Shown here piece by piece: positions 1 through 9,326 of a stretch of 64,000 bases of DNA. The position numbers and the translations under genes were made by a program. The DNA is taken from positions 372,001 to 436,000 of the forward strand of contig NZ_JANWOI010000003.1 of the NCBI RefSeq assembly GCF_027920805.1, in the 5' to 3' direction. The notes beneath the pieces were generated by a model. The model did not search any database, was not told the DNA's origin, and saw nothing but the letters and a program-made list of their open reading frames with translations. Numbering within the stretch: position 1 is the stretch's first letter; every line of letters begins with the position of its first letter. The DNA is from Govania unica. GTDB taxonomy: Bacteria > Pseudomonadota > Alphaproteobacteria > Sphingomonadales > Govanellaceae.

Positions 1-860
1 CCATTGAATTGCTGCTGCCGACTTATGGGGAAAAGCTGGGGCTGAAGGGGAAAATATGCCGCAACTGGGCGCTTAATCCGCATCCCACACTTATTCCGGC
101 CATTGAGAGCGGCTGGGTTGAAAGTGTCCATTGTTTCGGCAGTGAAGTTGGCATGGGCGAATATATCCGCGCGCGGCCGGATATCTTTTTTGTCGGTCGC
201 GACGGCAGCATGCGATCGAACCGGGTGTTCTGTCAGTTGGCCGGGCAATATGGGGTCGATCTTTTCATCGGCTCCACCTTGCAGATGGACCGGGATGGCA
301 ATTCGTCGACGGTGACGCTGGGGCGTCTGGCCGGATTTGGCGGGGCACCGAATATGGGGCATGACCCGCGTGGCCGTCGCCATGCGAGCGAAGCCTGGCT
401 CAGCCTGATGACCTCGACGGAGCCGGTGGCGCGGGGGCGGAAACTGGTTGTGCAAACGGTGGAGACGTTTAAAGCAGGGGGCATTCCCACCTTTGTCGAG
501 ACGTTGGACGCGGTGGAGGTTGGCCGCAAAAGCGGCATGCCCATTGCTCCGGTGATGATTTATGGCGATGACGTGTCGCATGTGGTGACCGAGGAAGGCA
601 TTGCCTATCTTTACAAGGTCGATGGCGAGGAACGGCGGGCGGCTATTGCTGCCGTGGCCGGGGCGACCGAAATCGGCCAGACGGCCAAGCCCAAGGTGAC
701 GGCGGATTTACGGGCGCGGGGGATCGTAGCTTACCCTGAGGATCTGGGGGTGAGCCCGCTTGAAGCTTCGCGGTCTTTGCTTGCGGCGCGCTCTATCGAT
801 GATCTCGTGACCTGGTCGGGCGGGCTTTATGATCCGCCAGCCCGGTTCAGGAGCTGGTGA
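1..860 (+). CDS. mdcA: Malonate decarboxylase alpha subunit MdcA, C-terminal part (5' end outside window)
   Basis: Open from the window edge, so only the last ~286 residues of a roughly 550-residue protein are present. MdcA is the acetyl-S-ACP:malonate ACP transferase of the biotin-independent malonate decarboxylase; it swaps acetyl for malonyl on the MdcC carrier. The visible part has CoA-transferase-like stretches (FGSEVGMGEYI, GGSNxx-type glycine turns, NMGHDPRGRRHASEAW) typical of MdcA. Identity is strongly supported by the downstream mdcBCDEGH order. The stop overlaps the start of mdcB by one base (GTGATG), so translation is probably coupled. The protein acts in the cytoplasm. Confidence 0.93.
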   Translation, partial: IELLLPTYGEKLGLKGKICRNWALNPHPTLIPAIESGWVESVHCFGSEVGMGEYIRARPDIFFVGRDGSMRSNRVFCQLAGQYGVDLFIGSTLQMDRDGNSSTVTLGRLAGFGGAPNMGHDPRGRRHASEAWLSLMTSTEPVARGRKLVVQTVETFKAGGIPTFVETLDAVEVGRKSGMPIAPVMIYGDDVSHVVTEEGIAYLYKVDGEERRAAIAAVAGATEIGQTAKPKVTADLRARGIVAYPEDLGVSPLEASRSLLAARSIDDLVTWSGGLYDPPARFRSW

Positions 861-1705
861 TGGAGAGGCTACGCGTCAGGCCGGAGGAACAGATTGCCGA
901 TCTCGCGGTCTGGGCTTTGCTGGAGGAGGCGGAGTTGACGCCGAAACCGGCGCTGGTCGATCGACGAGGATCGGGGGCGCATCATGATCTTGATCTCGGG
1001 TTGTTGCGACGTTCGGCCGAGGCCCTGCGCGACAGTTTCCGCGCCATGGCCGAGGCGGCGGATGGGCGCGCGCCGGATCAGACTTTGCGCGAGCATCTGG
1101 CGCTGATCGGTCGCGCGGGGGAGGTGCGCATGATGGCGGCGACGGGGGGCAGCAATGCCCATCGCGGGGCCATCTGGATTCTGGGGTTGCTGGTTGCGGG
1201 AGTAGCGTCAACTGGAAGCAGTGACCCTTTGTGGATCGCGGCGACGGCGCAGGATATTGCGGGGCATTCCGATCGCTTTGCCCCCGTGAGTGAGAGCAAC
1301 GGCAAGCGCGTGTGCGAGATATTCGGTGTGGCGGGCGCGAGGGGTGAGGCCTTGGATGGTTTTCCCCATGTGATCGAGATCGGCTTGCCCGCGCTCAGGC
1401 AAAGTCGCAAGGCCGGAGCCAGTGAGACAGAGGCGCAGCTTGATGCCTTGCTGTCGATCATGGCGTCGCTGGATGATACTTGTTTGCTGCATCGGGGCGG
1501 CCGTGTGGCGCTTGACACGGCCAAACGCGGGGCGCGGATTGCGTTGGACGCGGGCGGTGCGGCAACTCGCGCAGGCATGGGGTATTTGCATCGGCTTGAT
1601 GCGGATCTGATGGCGTTGTTTGCGTCACCGGGCGGGTCGGCGGATCTTCTGGCCGCGACATTATTTCTGGATCGTTTGGAGAGGGAATTGTCATGGAGCG
1701 TTTGA
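860..1705 (+). CDS. mdcB: Triphosphoribosyl-dephospho-CoA synthase MdcB
   Basis: 281 residues, CitG/MdcB family. The family makes 2'-(5''-triphosphoribosyl)-3'-dephospho-CoA from ATP and dephospho-CoA, the precursor of the MdcC prosthetic group. Visible family signatures are KPALVDRRGSGAHHDLD near residues 30-47 and a conserved ATGGSNAHRGAIW segment near residue 90. I chose ATG 860, which shares one base with the mdcA stop; GTG 857 directly before it is an alternative. The 3' end overlaps mdcC by 13 bases, and the mdcC ribosome site (GGAGAGGG) lies inside this gene, so the two are coupled. Cytoplasmic. Confidence 0.93.
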   Translation: MERLRVRPEEQIADLAVWALLEEAELTPKPALVDRRGSGAHHDLDLGLLRRSAEALRDSFRAMAEAADGRAPDQTLREHLALIGRAGEVRMMAATGGSNAHRGAIWILGLLVAGVASTGSSDPLWIAATAQDIAGHSDRFAPVSESNGKRVCEIFGVAGARGEALDGFPHVIEIGLPALRQSRKAGASETEAQLDALLSIMASLDDTCLLHRGGRVALDTAKRGARIALDAGGAATRAGMGYLHRLDADLMALFASPGGSADLLAATLFLDRLERELSWSV

Positions 1706-1986
1706 CCTTTACCTATGAAGCCGGGGAGCGCGTGAACAGTCGGGCTCATGTGGGCGTGGTCGGGTCGGGCGATCTTGAGATTCTGATGGAACTCTCGCCG
1801 GATCAGCAGACCCATGTTGTGGTCAGCACCAGTGTGAATGGCTATGGGCCGGTGTGGAAAATTGTGCTTGATCGGTTTTTCAGTCGGTTTGATGCGGCGG
1901 TGTCCATCGAGATCAATGACTTTGGCGCGACGCCCGGGATGGTGGCGCTCAGGCTTGAACAGGCGGTGGAGGTGATCCGGTCATGA
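1693..1986 (+). CDS. mdcC: Malonate decarboxylase acyl carrier protein MdcC (delta subunit)
   Basis: 97 residues, the usual size for MdcC. This small carrier holds the phosphoribosyl-dephospho-CoA arm and cycles between acetyl and malonyl thioester forms. The attachment serine is known to be Ser25 in the Klebsiella protein; here residue 25 is also Ser within VVGSGDLE. The ATG follows GGAGAGGG with good spacing, inside the end of mdcB, and the stop overlaps the mdcD start as ATGA. It works with MdcA, MdcD and MdcE in one complex. Confidence 0.95.
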   Translation: MERLTFTYEAGERVNSRAHVGVVGSGDLEILMELSPDQQTHVVVSTSVNGYGPVWKIVLDRFFSRFDAAVSIEINDFGATPGMVALRLEQAVEVIRS

Positions 1987-2819
1987 CGCAGGGGCTGTCG
2001 GCACAAAGTTTCATCGAATTGCGCGCGCGGGAGCGTGCCCGTGAGATCCTCGACCCTGGCAGTTTTCGGGAAATTCTTGGGCCGTTTGATCGGCTGGTGT
2101 CGCCCTGGTTGCCCTTGCAGGATATTGTCACCCAAGCGGACGACGGCGTGGTGCTGGCGCGCGGGACGATCGATGGCGTGTCGGCGGTGGTCGCGGCCAT
2201 TGAAAGCGCGTTTCAGGGCGGCAGCATGGGCGAAGTGGCGGGGGCGAAAATCGCGGGCGCGCTTGAGCAGGCTTTGCTGGATCACCAGAAAGGCATTGCT
2301 ACGCGGGCAGTTATTCTGTTCGAAAGCGGCGGCGTGAGATTGCAGGAAGCGAATTTGGGTCTTGCGGCTATTGCGGAAATTCATGCGGCGATTGTTGCGC
2401 TTCGTCAATATGTGCCTGTGGTTGGGGTTGTGGCCGGGATGGTTGGTTGTTTCGGCGGCATGTCTTTGGCGGCGGCGTTATGCAGTCGCTTGATTGTCAC
2501 CAAACAGGCGCGCCTCGGTATGAATGGGCCGGAAGTGATTGAGCAGGAAGCGGGCATTGCGGAACTGGATGCATCGGACCGCCGGTTGATCTGGAGCCTG
2601 ATTGGCGGTGCCCAACGTCACGCCACGGGATTGGCGGATGATCTTGTGGAAGATGATGTGACGGAGATTGCAAACGCTGTGCGCCGTGCGTTTAAAGATG
2701 GCTGTCCGGATCTGCATAGAAGCGCGGATGTGGATGGATATCGGGCCAAGATCGCGGCGATCGATCCCGCAGTTGCGCTATCGCCTGTTGAGCTGCGGCA
2801 GACGTGGGGGACGAAGTGA
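1983..2819 (+). CDS. mdcD: Malonate decarboxylase beta subunit MdcD
   Basis: 278 residues of the carboxyltransferase (crotonase-fold) family. MdcD together with MdcE decarboxylates malonyl-S-ACP to acetyl-S-ACP and CO2. Visible features are the N-terminal SFIELRARERAREILDPGSF segment (in two pieces), and a glycine-rich oxyanion region GVVAGMVGCFGGMSLAAALC near residues 140-160, as in acetyl-CoA carboxylase beta-like subunits. ATG overlaps the mdcC stop (ATGA). One base separates its stop from the mdcE ATG, implying equal translation of the two catalytic partners. Confidence 0.94.
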   Translation: MTQGLSAQSFIELRARERAREILDPGSFREILGPFDRLVSPWLPLQDIVTQADDGVVLARGTIDGVSAVVAAIESAFQGGSMGEVAGAKIAGALEQALLDHQKGIATRAVILFESGGVRLQEANLGLAAIAEIHAAIVALRQYVPVVGVVAGMVGCFGGMSLAAALCSRLIVTKQARLGMNGPEVIEQEAGIAELDASDRRLIWSLIGGAQRHATGLADDLVEDDVTEIANAVRRAFKDGCPDLHRSADVDGYRAKIAAIDPAVALSPVELRQTWGTK

Positions 2820-2820
2820 T

Positions 2821-3636
2821 ATGACCAGCCGGGGACATATTTGGTTGAGAGCGCTTACGGATCAAGCGCCGCAAATTGTATCGGGCACATCCACCGTGCT
2901 TTATGCCGATGCTGTTTTGAATGAGGAAACGGCGCGCTTTATTACCGTTGTGCCGGATGCCGAAAATCGGTTTCCGCGCGCACGCAATGGCGAGGTCGGG
3001 CTTGATGAAGGCTGGGGTCTTGCGGCCATTCTGCGTGACACCATGCGTGCGGATCAGGGTGGGGCGCGGCGTCCGATTGTTGCACTGGTGGATGTGACCA
3101 GTCAGGCCTATGGGCGGCGGGAGGAAATGCTTGGCATTCATCTTGCCTGTGCGGCGGCGGCGGATGCTTATGCGGCGGCGCGGCTTGGGGGGCATCCTGT
3201 GATTGCTCTTTTGGTGGGCAAGGCTATGTCGGGAGCGTTTCTGGCCCATGGATATCAGGCCAATCGCCTTCTTGCGCTGGATGATCCCGCAGTGCTTATT
3301 CATGCCATGGGGCGTGAAGCCGCGGCCCGTGTGACCCGGCGCTGCTTGCAGGAAATTGATGAGCTTGGGGCGCGCATTCCGCCCATGTCTTATGTGCTCA
3401 AGGATTATGCGAAGCTTGGATTGTTGTCCGGCGTGATCGCGGGTGTGGCGGCGGATGATCCGGGAGCCGATGATGTGGCGCGGGTGAAGCAGGAACTTGT
3501 GGCAGCGATTATGGATGTGCGTGCTTCGACGACGCGTGATCTTGGTTGCCGTCTCACATCGCCTGAGGCGCGCGACATGCGTGCGGCGTCCATTGCCGTG
3601 CGGCAGAAAATTTCCGAACAATGGGATATGCGGTGA
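2821..3636 (+). CDS. mdcE: Malonate decarboxylase gamma subunit MdcE
   Basis: 271 residues, carboxyltransferase alpha-like fold; pairs with MdcD as codecarboxylase. Supporting stretches are DEGWGLAAILRDTM, LVDVTSQAYGRREE, and GKAMSGAFLAHGYQANRLLAL, the last being the conserved oxyanion/active-site segment of the family. An open frame extends upstream into mdcD, but the family N-terminus and the position right after the mdcD stop make ATG 2821 the likely start. Part of the tight mdc operon; four bases separate it from mdcG. Confidence 0.93.
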   Translation: MTSRGHIWLRALTDQAPQIVSGTSTVLYADAVLNEETARFITVVPDAENRFPRARNGEVGLDEGWGLAAILRDTMRADQGGARRPIVALVDVTSQAYGRREEMLGIHLACAAAADAYAAARLGGHPVIALLVGKAMSGAFLAHGYQANRLLALDDPAVLIHAMGREAAARVTRRCLQEIDELGARIPPMSYVLKDYAKLGLLSGVIAGVAADDPGADDVARVKQELVAAIMDVRASTTRDLGCRLTSPEARDMRAASIAVRQKISEQWDMR

Positions 3637-3640
3637 GCTT

Positions 3641-4234
3641 ATGGATGTTGCCGTCCATGATCTGTTGCGGATTGACCCTGAGGCTTTGATCGGGGACATG
3701 CCCGATTGGGCGCGGTCGGCACTCGCGGATGCGCCATGGGTGGTTGTGCGGCGGGCGCTGTCTTCGGATGGCCGGATTGCGGTTGGGGTGCGCGGGCAAA
3801 CACGTGATCAGCGGTTTGCCGCCTGGCTTCCGGTTGCGGGTGTCACCGCGCATGTAACGCCCTATGACATTGTGCGGGATGGTTTGGCTGGACGTCGGAG
3901 AATGCTTCCGGCGCTTGCTGCTTTGGATACGGTTTTATCCGTGATGGCAGGCACGCCTTATGTCTGGGGGCCGGGTGGCAGTGTCGGGTTCGAACTGGTG
4001 ACAGGATATCTCGCTGTGACGGAGCAGAGCGATCTTGATATCATTCTGCGCGCGCCCGAATATCTGGACCGTGCGCGAGCTGCTGATCTTCTGGATCGTT
4101 TGCCGCTGCGCTCGGATGTCCGTCTGGAAGTGCCGCGCGGGGCTGTGGCGCTCCGGGAATATGTAAGGGGCGGGCGCATGGTTTTGAAGACATGCGAAGG
4201 GCCTTGTCTTGTTGATGACCCTTGGGACGGGTGA
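3641..4234 (+). CDS. mdcG: Phosphoribosyl-dephospho-CoA transferase MdcG (holo-ACP synthase)
   Basis: 197 residues. MdcG transfers the prosthetic group made by MdcB onto the MdcC serine. The nucleotidyltransferase core is visible: a GPGGSVGFELVTGY stretch followed by SDLDIIL, whose aspartates fit the metal-binding pair of this fold. The open frame extends into mdcE, but ATG 3641, four bases after the mdcE stop, gives the expected length. The stop is followed five bases later by the mdcH start. Confidence 0.9.
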   Translation: MDVAVHDLLRIDPEALIGDMPDWARSALADAPWVVVRRALSSDGRIAVGVRGQTRDQRFAAWLPVAGVTAHVTPYDIVRDGLAGRRRMLPALAALDTVLSVMAGTPYVWGPGGSVGFELVTGYLAVTEQSDLDIILRAPEYLDRARAADLLDRLPLRSDVRLEVPRGAVALREYVRGGRMVLKTCEGPCLVDDPWDG

Positions 4235-4238
4235 GGCT

Positions 4239-5150
4239 ATGACGCTTGCTTTTTTATGCCCGGGTCAGGGTGCGCAAACGCCGGGGTTTCTGCATGACTT
4301 GCCGGATCATCCGGCGGTCGCGGAAACGGTGCGTGAGGCTTCGCATTATCTCGGGTTTGATGTTCTTGATCTCGACGGCGCAGAGGCTTTGCGGTCAACG
4401 GTGGCGGTGCAGATCGCGACGGTGGTGGCCTCGGTTGCGACGGCGCGGGCCTTGGCAGCGGACGGGGTGCGGCCGGATATGGTGGCGGGGTTGTCTGTGG
4501 GATCCTACAGCGCGGCCATCATCGCCGATGCTATTGATTTCGGGGATGGCTTGTTGCTTTTGCACAAGCGGGCTTCGTTGATGGCGGTGGCTTACCCGAC
4601 GGGATATGGGCTTGCGGTTGTTGCGGGGCTGACGGAAAATTCTGTGCGCAAATTGATCGCGGGATCGGATCAGCGCGCCTATATTGCAAACCTGAATTCT
4701 CCCACGGAATTTGTGATCAGCGGCGCGGTGACGGCTTTGCTTGCGGTGCTGGCTGAGGCGCGCAAATTTGGGGCGCGGCGGGCCGAGCTTCTGGATGTGG
4801 CGGTGCCGTCCCATTGTCCTTTGTTGTCGGCTGTGGCGGATGAGCTGACGGAGATTGCGGCAACCATTCCCATGCGGTCGCCCGCTATGATTTATATCGG
4901 CAATCGTCGCTGTCGGGTGCTGCGCGATGCGGCGCAGGTTCGGGAAGAACTGGCGACAAATCTTGCGTTCCCGGTGCCGTGGCATGATGCGACGACTTTG
5001 ATGCAGGAACTTGGCGCCGAAATGTTTTTAGAGCTGTTGCCGGGCAATGTCCTGAGTGGATTGGCGCGATTTTCCCTGCCTGCCTTAAAGGCTGTGGCGT
5101 TGCAGGAGCTGTCGCTGGAACAGGCGGTCTCCATGGTCGGGAAGATTTGA
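4239..5150 (+). CDS. mdcH: Malonyl-CoA:ACP transacylase MdcH (epsilon subunit)
   Basis: 303 residues, FabD-like acyltransferase. MdcH loads malonyl from malonyl-CoA onto MdcC to start the decarboxylase cycle. The N-terminus FLCPGQGAQ is the classic FabD opening and the nucleophile elbow GLSVG sits about 90 residues in. ATG 4239 is preferred because it places FLCPGQGAQ directly at the N-terminus. Last gene of the mdc operon in this window; no mdcL/mdcM or mdcF transporter and no mdcR follows, so malonate entry must be encoded elsewhere or upstream. Confidence 0.92.
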   Translation: MTLAFLCPGQGAQTPGFLHDLPDHPAVAETVREASHYLGFDVLDLDGAEALRSTVAVQIATVVASVATARALAADGVRPDMVAGLSVGSYSAAIIADAIDFGDGLLLLHKRASLMAVAYPTGYGLAVVAGLTENSVRKLIAGSDQRAYIANLNSPTEFVISGAVTALLAVLAEARKFGARRAELLDVAVPSHCPLLSAVADELTEIAATIPMRSPAMIYIGNRRCRVLRDAAQVREELATNLAFPVPWHDATTLMQELGAEMFLELLPGNVLSGLARFSLPALKAVALQELSLEQAVSMVGKI

Positions 5151-5224
5151 CCGGCCGGGCAATATATAGAGCGATTTAGCTGCAGCCACAGAGAGAATAT
5201 TTTAATTTTTATATCTATTATAAC

Positions 5225-5266
5225 GAATGACAATGCTGTCAATTTTAATTGACAGCATTGTCATTC
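5225..5266. promoter_or_regulatory. 42-bp perfect palindrome, probable double operator at the zwf promoter
   Basis: Two perfect 20-base arms (5225-5244 and 5247-5266) separated by TT. Each arm contains its own TGACA-N4-TGTCA dyad, at 5228-5241 and 5250-5263, so this reads as two adjacent operators. The second overlaps a TTGACA -35 element. There is no T-run after it, so it is not a classic terminator. A related dyad precedes the LacI-family gene at 11011, suggesting that protein as the binder; this is inference. Confidence 0.72.
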
Positions 5267-5278
5267 TCATCCTAATCT
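5249..5278 (+). promoter_or_regulatory. Predicted sigma70-type promoter of zwf operon
   Basis: TTGACA at 5249-5254 and TAATCT at 5273-5278 with an 18-base spacer, 33 bases before the zwf ATG. The -35 hexamer lies inside the palindromic operator, so repressor binding would block it. Confidence 0.55.
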
Positions 5279-5310
5279 CGTTTTCAGGGAATTTTTGGGG
5301 ACGGAATTCG

Positions 5311-6816
5311 ATGCAAATTAAGGCTTTGGCGGGGGAAAAGCCAAGTGGGGCCAATCTGTCGGCTGGGGCGGCGCAATCTCTGCTTTTATTCGGTGTCACG
5401 GGTGATCTGGCGCAACGCATGTTGTTGCCATCCCTGTTTGCCTTGCATTGCGAGGGTTTGCTTCAGCCGGATCTGACCATCATCGGAACGGCGCGCTCGG
5501 CGCTGGAGACGGCGGCTTTTCGTCAGGACACGGCGGAGGCGCTGCGGCGGTTCATGCCGGGTTATGCGCCCCCTCAGGCGGATCTCGACAGTTTTCTGGC
5601 CCGTTTGTCCTATGTGCCGGTCGATGTGACGGAGGCGGAGAGCTTTGGCGCTCTTGCTTCTGCAATCAAGGGATCTGAGGATCGCGGTCTCGCGATTTTC
5701 CTGTCGACCGCGCCATCTTTGTTTGCGTCGGCAATCTCAGGGCTTGAGGCGGCGGGGCTGGCCCATGGTTCGGCGCGGCTTGCACTTGAAAAACCGCTCG
5801 GCAATGATCTTGGGTCGAGCCGGGAGATCAATGAAGCGGTGCTTGCGGCGTTCCCTGAGGAGCGGACGTTTCGCATCGATCATTATCTCGGCAAGGAAAC
5901 GGTGCAGAATCTTCTGGCGTTGCGGTTCGGCAATTGCCTGTTCGAGCCGTTGTGGACAGCGGCCGCCATTGACCATGTGCAGATCACGGTCAGCGAGACC
6001 GTGGGGCTTGAGGGGCGGGGCGGGTTCTATGACGAGACCGGCGCGCTCCGCGATATGGTGCAGAACCATATGTTGCAGTTGCTGGCGCTGGTGGCCATGG
6101 AGCCGCCGGCGCAATTCGATGCCACTGCCGTGCGCGATGAAAAGGTCAAGGTGCTGCGCTCCCTGCGGCCCATCGATCGGGAGACGGTGGTGAGCCACAG
6201 CGTGCTTGGCCAATATGGCGCCGGTGCGGTGGATGGCCAGCCGGTCAAGGGCTATGAGGAGGATCTTGGTCGCCGGTCCGAGACGGAAACCTTTGTGGCG
6301 CTCAAGGCTCATGTGGATAACTGGCGCTGGAAAGGCGTTCCGTTTTATTTGCGCACGGGGAAATGTCTGCCGGTGCGGCAGTCGGAAATTCTGGTGCAGT
6401 TCAAGCCGGTGCCGCATTCGATTTTCGGCGACAGGGGCGGGGAGCTTGCCGCCAACAAACTGGTCATTCGCTTGCAGCCCGATGAATATATCCGTCTGCT
6501 GGTTATGGTGAAGGAACCGGGATTGGATCGCAGCATCCGGTTGCGGGAAGTGCCGCTTGATCTGTCCCTGAGCGATGCCTTTGCCAATCAGCGCAAACGC
6601 ATTGCCTATGAACGATTGCTGCTTGATCTTATCAATGGCGATCCAACGCTGTTCGTGCGTCGCGATGAGGTCGAGGCGCAATGGGACTGGATCGATGCCA
6701 TTCGCGACGGCTGGGCCTATCACGGATTGAAGCCCAAGCCTTATGTGGCGGGCAGCTGGGGGCCGTCGGCAGCGATTGCGCTGACGGAACGCGATGGAGT
6801 GAGCTGGAATGACTGA
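5311..6816 (+). CDS. zwf: Glucose-6-phosphate 1-dehydrogenase
   Basis: 501 residues, normal length for Zwf. Oxidises glucose-6-phosphate to 6-phosphogluconolactone with NAD(P)+, first step of the Entner-Doudoroff route. The dinucleotide motif FGVTGDLAQRMLLPS is at the N-terminus and the substrate signature RIDHYLGKETVQN is near residue 190. The frame is open back to 5227 through the palindrome, but those codons would encode the operator/promoter, so ATG 5311 is chosen; its ribosome site is poor (GGGGACGG). Overlaps pgl by eight bases and heads the zwf-pgl-edd-glk-eda operon. Confidence 0.97.
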   Translation: MQIKALAGEKPSGANLSAGAAQSLLLFGVTGDLAQRMLLPSLFALHCEGLLQPDLTIIGTARSALETAAFRQDTAEALRRFMPGYAPPQADLDSFLARLSYVPVDVTEAESFGALASAIKGSEDRGLAIFLSTAPSLFASAISGLEAAGLAHGSARLALEKPLGNDLGSSREINEAVLAAFPEERTFRIDHYLGKETVQNLLALRFGNCLFEPLWTAAAIDHVQITVSETVGLEGRGGFYDETGALRDMVQNHMLQLLALVAMEPPAQFDATAVRDEKVKVLRSLRPIDRETVVSHSVLGQYGAGAVDGQPVKGYEEDLGRRSETETFVALKAHVDNWRWKGVPFYLRTGKCLPVRQSEILVQFKPVPHSIFGDRGGELAANKLVIRLQPDEYIRLLVMVKEPGLDRSIRLREVPLDLSLSDAFANQRKRIAYERLLLDLINGDPTLFVRRDEVEAQWDWIDAIRDGWAYHGLKPKPYVAGSWGPSAAIALTERDGVSWND

Positions 6817-7504
6817 GATCACCTGGCGGATCCATGCTGATCCTGCGGCCATGGCCTTGGCGGTGGCAAAAGATTTGCAGACGCGGATTGAACGGGCGCT
6901 GGCGGCGCGGGATCGCGCGCTTGTGGTGTTGCCGGGGGGCACGACGCCGGAGCCGATTTTTAAACATCTGTCGGCCAACGTTGCGAACTGGGGCAAGGTC
7001 ACGATCATTCCAAGCGATGATCGTCTGGTGCCGCGTCACGACCTCATGAGCAATGCGGGTATGTTGTCGCGTTGGTTTTCTGGCCTCGGGGCTGATGTGG
7101 TGCCGCTTGTGGCGGATGAGGCTGAGTATAAACAGGCGGGGGCAGCGGCGGATCGGCGTCTGCATCATTATGATTGGCCGCCGGATTTTGTCTGGCTTGG
7201 CATGGGGACGGATGGCCATGCGGCCTCGCTGTTTCCGGGGCCTGATCTGGATGCGGCGTTGCAAACTGCGGCGCGGGCCATCGGGGTTCGGCCGGACCCG
7301 TTGCCGCCTGAGGCTCCGCATGCTCGTGTGACGCTGAGCTTGTCTGCGATCGTGGAGACCCCTGTGCTTATGCTGGTGATCAGCGGGACGGCGAAGAAAG
7401 CGGTTGTCGAGCGGGCGTTTGCCGAGGGGACGGGATCGTCCTTGCCGGTGGCTCATATTCTGGCGGCGATGCCGTCGCCTGTTCTTGTTCATTGGTGCCC
7501 ATGA
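6809..7504 (+). CDS. pgl: 6-phosphogluconolactonase
   Basis: 231 residues, DevB/SOL family. Hydrolyses 6-phosphogluconolactone to 6-phosphogluconate. Visible signatures are the LPGGTTPEPIFKHL segment near residue 46 and WLGMGTDGHAASLFPG near residue 130, both typical of the isomerase-like fold of Pgl. Starts inside the end of zwf and ends overlapping the edd start (ATGATG), so translation is coupled on both sides. Cytoplasmic, second step of the pathway. Confidence 0.95.
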   Translation: MTEITWRIHADPAAMALAVAKDLQTRIERALAARDRALVVLPGGTTPEPIFKHLSANVANWGKVTIIPSDDRLVPRHDLMSNAGMLSRWFSGLGADVVPLVADEAEYKQAGAAADRRLHHYDWPPDFVWLGMGTDGHAASLFPGPDLDAALQTAARAIGVRPDPLPPEAPHARVTLSLSAIVETPVLMLVISGTAKKAVVERAFAEGTGSSLPVAHILAAMPSPVLVHWCP

Positions 7505-9324
7505 TGTCCATGCATCCTGTTGTGACGGCTGTTACTGATCGGATTGTCGCGCGGTCCCGTCCGACACGCCGGGCCTATCTTGATCTGATCGCGCGGGAGC
7601 AACATGCGGGTGTGTCGCGGACACGGCTTGATTGCGGCAATCTTGCCCATGGCTTTGCCGCCGCCGATCAAGACAAGCCGCTGTTGCGTGCGGATCGGGC
7701 GATGAATATCGGGATCGTTACGGCCTATAACGATATGCTGTCGGCCCATCAGCCCTATCATCGCTATCCTGAGCAGATGAAGATTTATGCGCGCGAAGTG
7801 CAGGCAACGGCGCAGGTCGCGGGTGGCGTTCCGGCCATGTGTGATGGGGTGACGCAAGGGCAGCGCGGCATGGAATTGTCGCTTTGGAGCCGGGATGTCA
7901 TTGCGCTGTCCGCCACGGTGGCCTTGTCGCACAATATGTTCGACGGCATGGCGATGCTTGGGATTTGCGACAAGATTGTGCCGGGGCTGTTGATGGCGGC
8001 GCTGCGGTTTGGGCATTTGCCGGGGCTGTTGGTGCCTGCGGGGCCGATGCCGTCGGGGCTTGCCAATAAGGAAAAACAACGCGTCCGTCAGCTTTATGCA
8101 GAAGGCAAGGCCAGCCGCAGCGATCTTCTTGATGCCGAAGCGGCGAGTTATCACAGTGCGGGAACCTGCACATTTTATGGCACCGCCAATTCGAACCAGA
8201 TGATGATGGAGGTCATGGGCCTGCATATTCCGGGCGCCGCCTTTGTCAATCCGGGCACGCGCTTGCGTCAGGCTCTGACGCGGGCGGCGGTGCATCGGTT
8301 GGCGGCTATTGGCCGGGATGGCGATGATTATCGGCCGCTTGGATTATGTGTGGATGAAAAGGCGATTGTGAATGCGGCGGTGGGGCTTCTCGCCACCGGC
8401 GGGTCGAGCAACCACGCCATTCATTTGCCGGCCATTGCCCGCGCCGCCGGTATTGTTATTGATTGGGAGGATCTCGATCGCTTGTCGGCGGTGGTGCCGC
8501 TGATTGCCCGCATCTATCCGAATGGCAGTGCGGATGTGAATCAGTTTCATGCTGCGGGCGGCATGGCTTTTGCCATTGCGACGTTGCTTGACGCGGGGTT
8601 GTTGCACCGGGATATCCTGACGGTGGGCGGGCGCGATCTGGGCGATTATGCCCGTGTGCCTGTGCTTGAGGGCGAGGAGTTGGACTGGCGGGATGTGGCG
8701 GACGAAAGCGGTGATCAGACCATCCTGCGCTCGGCCCGGTCGCCATTTTCGACTGATGGCGGCTTGCGGCTTATAGAAGGTAATCTCGGGCGCGCCATTT
8801 TTAAAACCAGCGCGGTTGATCCGGGCCATTGGACGATCGAGGCGCCGGCGCGGATTTTCTCCGATCAGGCGGAGGTTCTCACGGCCTTCAAGGCGGGCGA
8901 GCTTGATCGCGATGTGATTGTTGTCTTGCGCTTCCAAGGCCCGGCCGCCAATGGCATGCCGGAACTGCATAAATTGACACCGGCGCTCGGGGTTCTGCAG
9001 GATCGCGGGCATCGTGTGGCGCTGGTGACGGACGGTCGCATGTCGGGGGCATCGGGCAAGGTTCCGGCGGCGATCCATGTGAGCCCTGAGGCTTATGGCG
9101 GCGGTCCCCTTGCGCTGTTGCGCGATGGTGATCCTGTGCGGCTTTGTGCAGAGCGGGGGGAGCTTGCGGTTCTTCTTGATCCGGCGGTGTGGCAGGCGCG
9201 GGAGCCTGCGTCGCCGCCGCCGCAACAGGACGGTATGGGACGAGAGCTTTTTGCCTTGATGCGGCAAGCTGTGAATGGCGCTGAACAGGGAGCGTCACCC
9301 CTGTTGGCTGCGGCGGGGATATAG
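7501..9324 (+). CDS. edd: Phosphogluconate dehydratase
   Basis: 607 residues, as expected for Edd (about 600). Dehydrates 6-phosphogluconate to KDPG using an iron-sulphur cluster; IlvD/Edd family. Motifs include [35 protein letters not shown] and [18 protein letters not shown]. The start could be TTG 7492, ATG 7501 or ATG 7504; 7501 overlaps the pgl stop in the usual four-base coupling. Two bases separate its stop from glk. Confidence 0.97.
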   Translation: MMSMHPVVTAVTDRIVARSRPTRRAYLDLIAREQHAGVSRTRLDCGNLAHGFAAADQDKPLLRADRAMNIGIVTAYNDMLSAHQPYHRYPEQMKIYAREVQATAQVAGGVPAMCDGVTQGQRGMELSLWSRDVIALSATVALSHNMFDGMAMLGICDKIVPGLLMAALRFGHLPGLLVPAGPMPSGLANKEKQRVRQLYAEGKASRSDLLDAEAASYHSAGTCTFYGTANSNQMMMEVMGLHIPGAAFVNPGTRLRQALTRAAVHRLAAIGRDGDDYRPLGLCVDEKAIVNAAVGLLATGGSSNHAIHLPAIARAAGIVIDWEDLDRLSAVVPLIARIYPNGSADVNQFHAAGGMAFAIATLLDAGLLHRDILTVGGRDLGDYARVPVLEGEELDWRDVADESGDQTILRSARSPFSTDGGLRLIEGNLGRAIFKTSAVDPGHWTIEAPARIFSDQAEVLTAFKAGELDRDVIVVLRFQGPAANGMPELHKLTPALGVLQDRGHRVALVTDGRMSGASGKVPAAIHVSPEAYGGGPLALLRDGDPVRLCAERGELAVLLDPAVWQAREPASPPPQQDGMGRELFALMRQAVNGAEQGASPLLAAAGI

Positions 9325-9326
9325 AC

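Noticed and set aside
5225-5266. Transcription terminator of the mdc operon
   Set aside because: Stem is long and perfect but has no T-run on the plus strand, and contains the zwf -35 element; operator explanation fits better.
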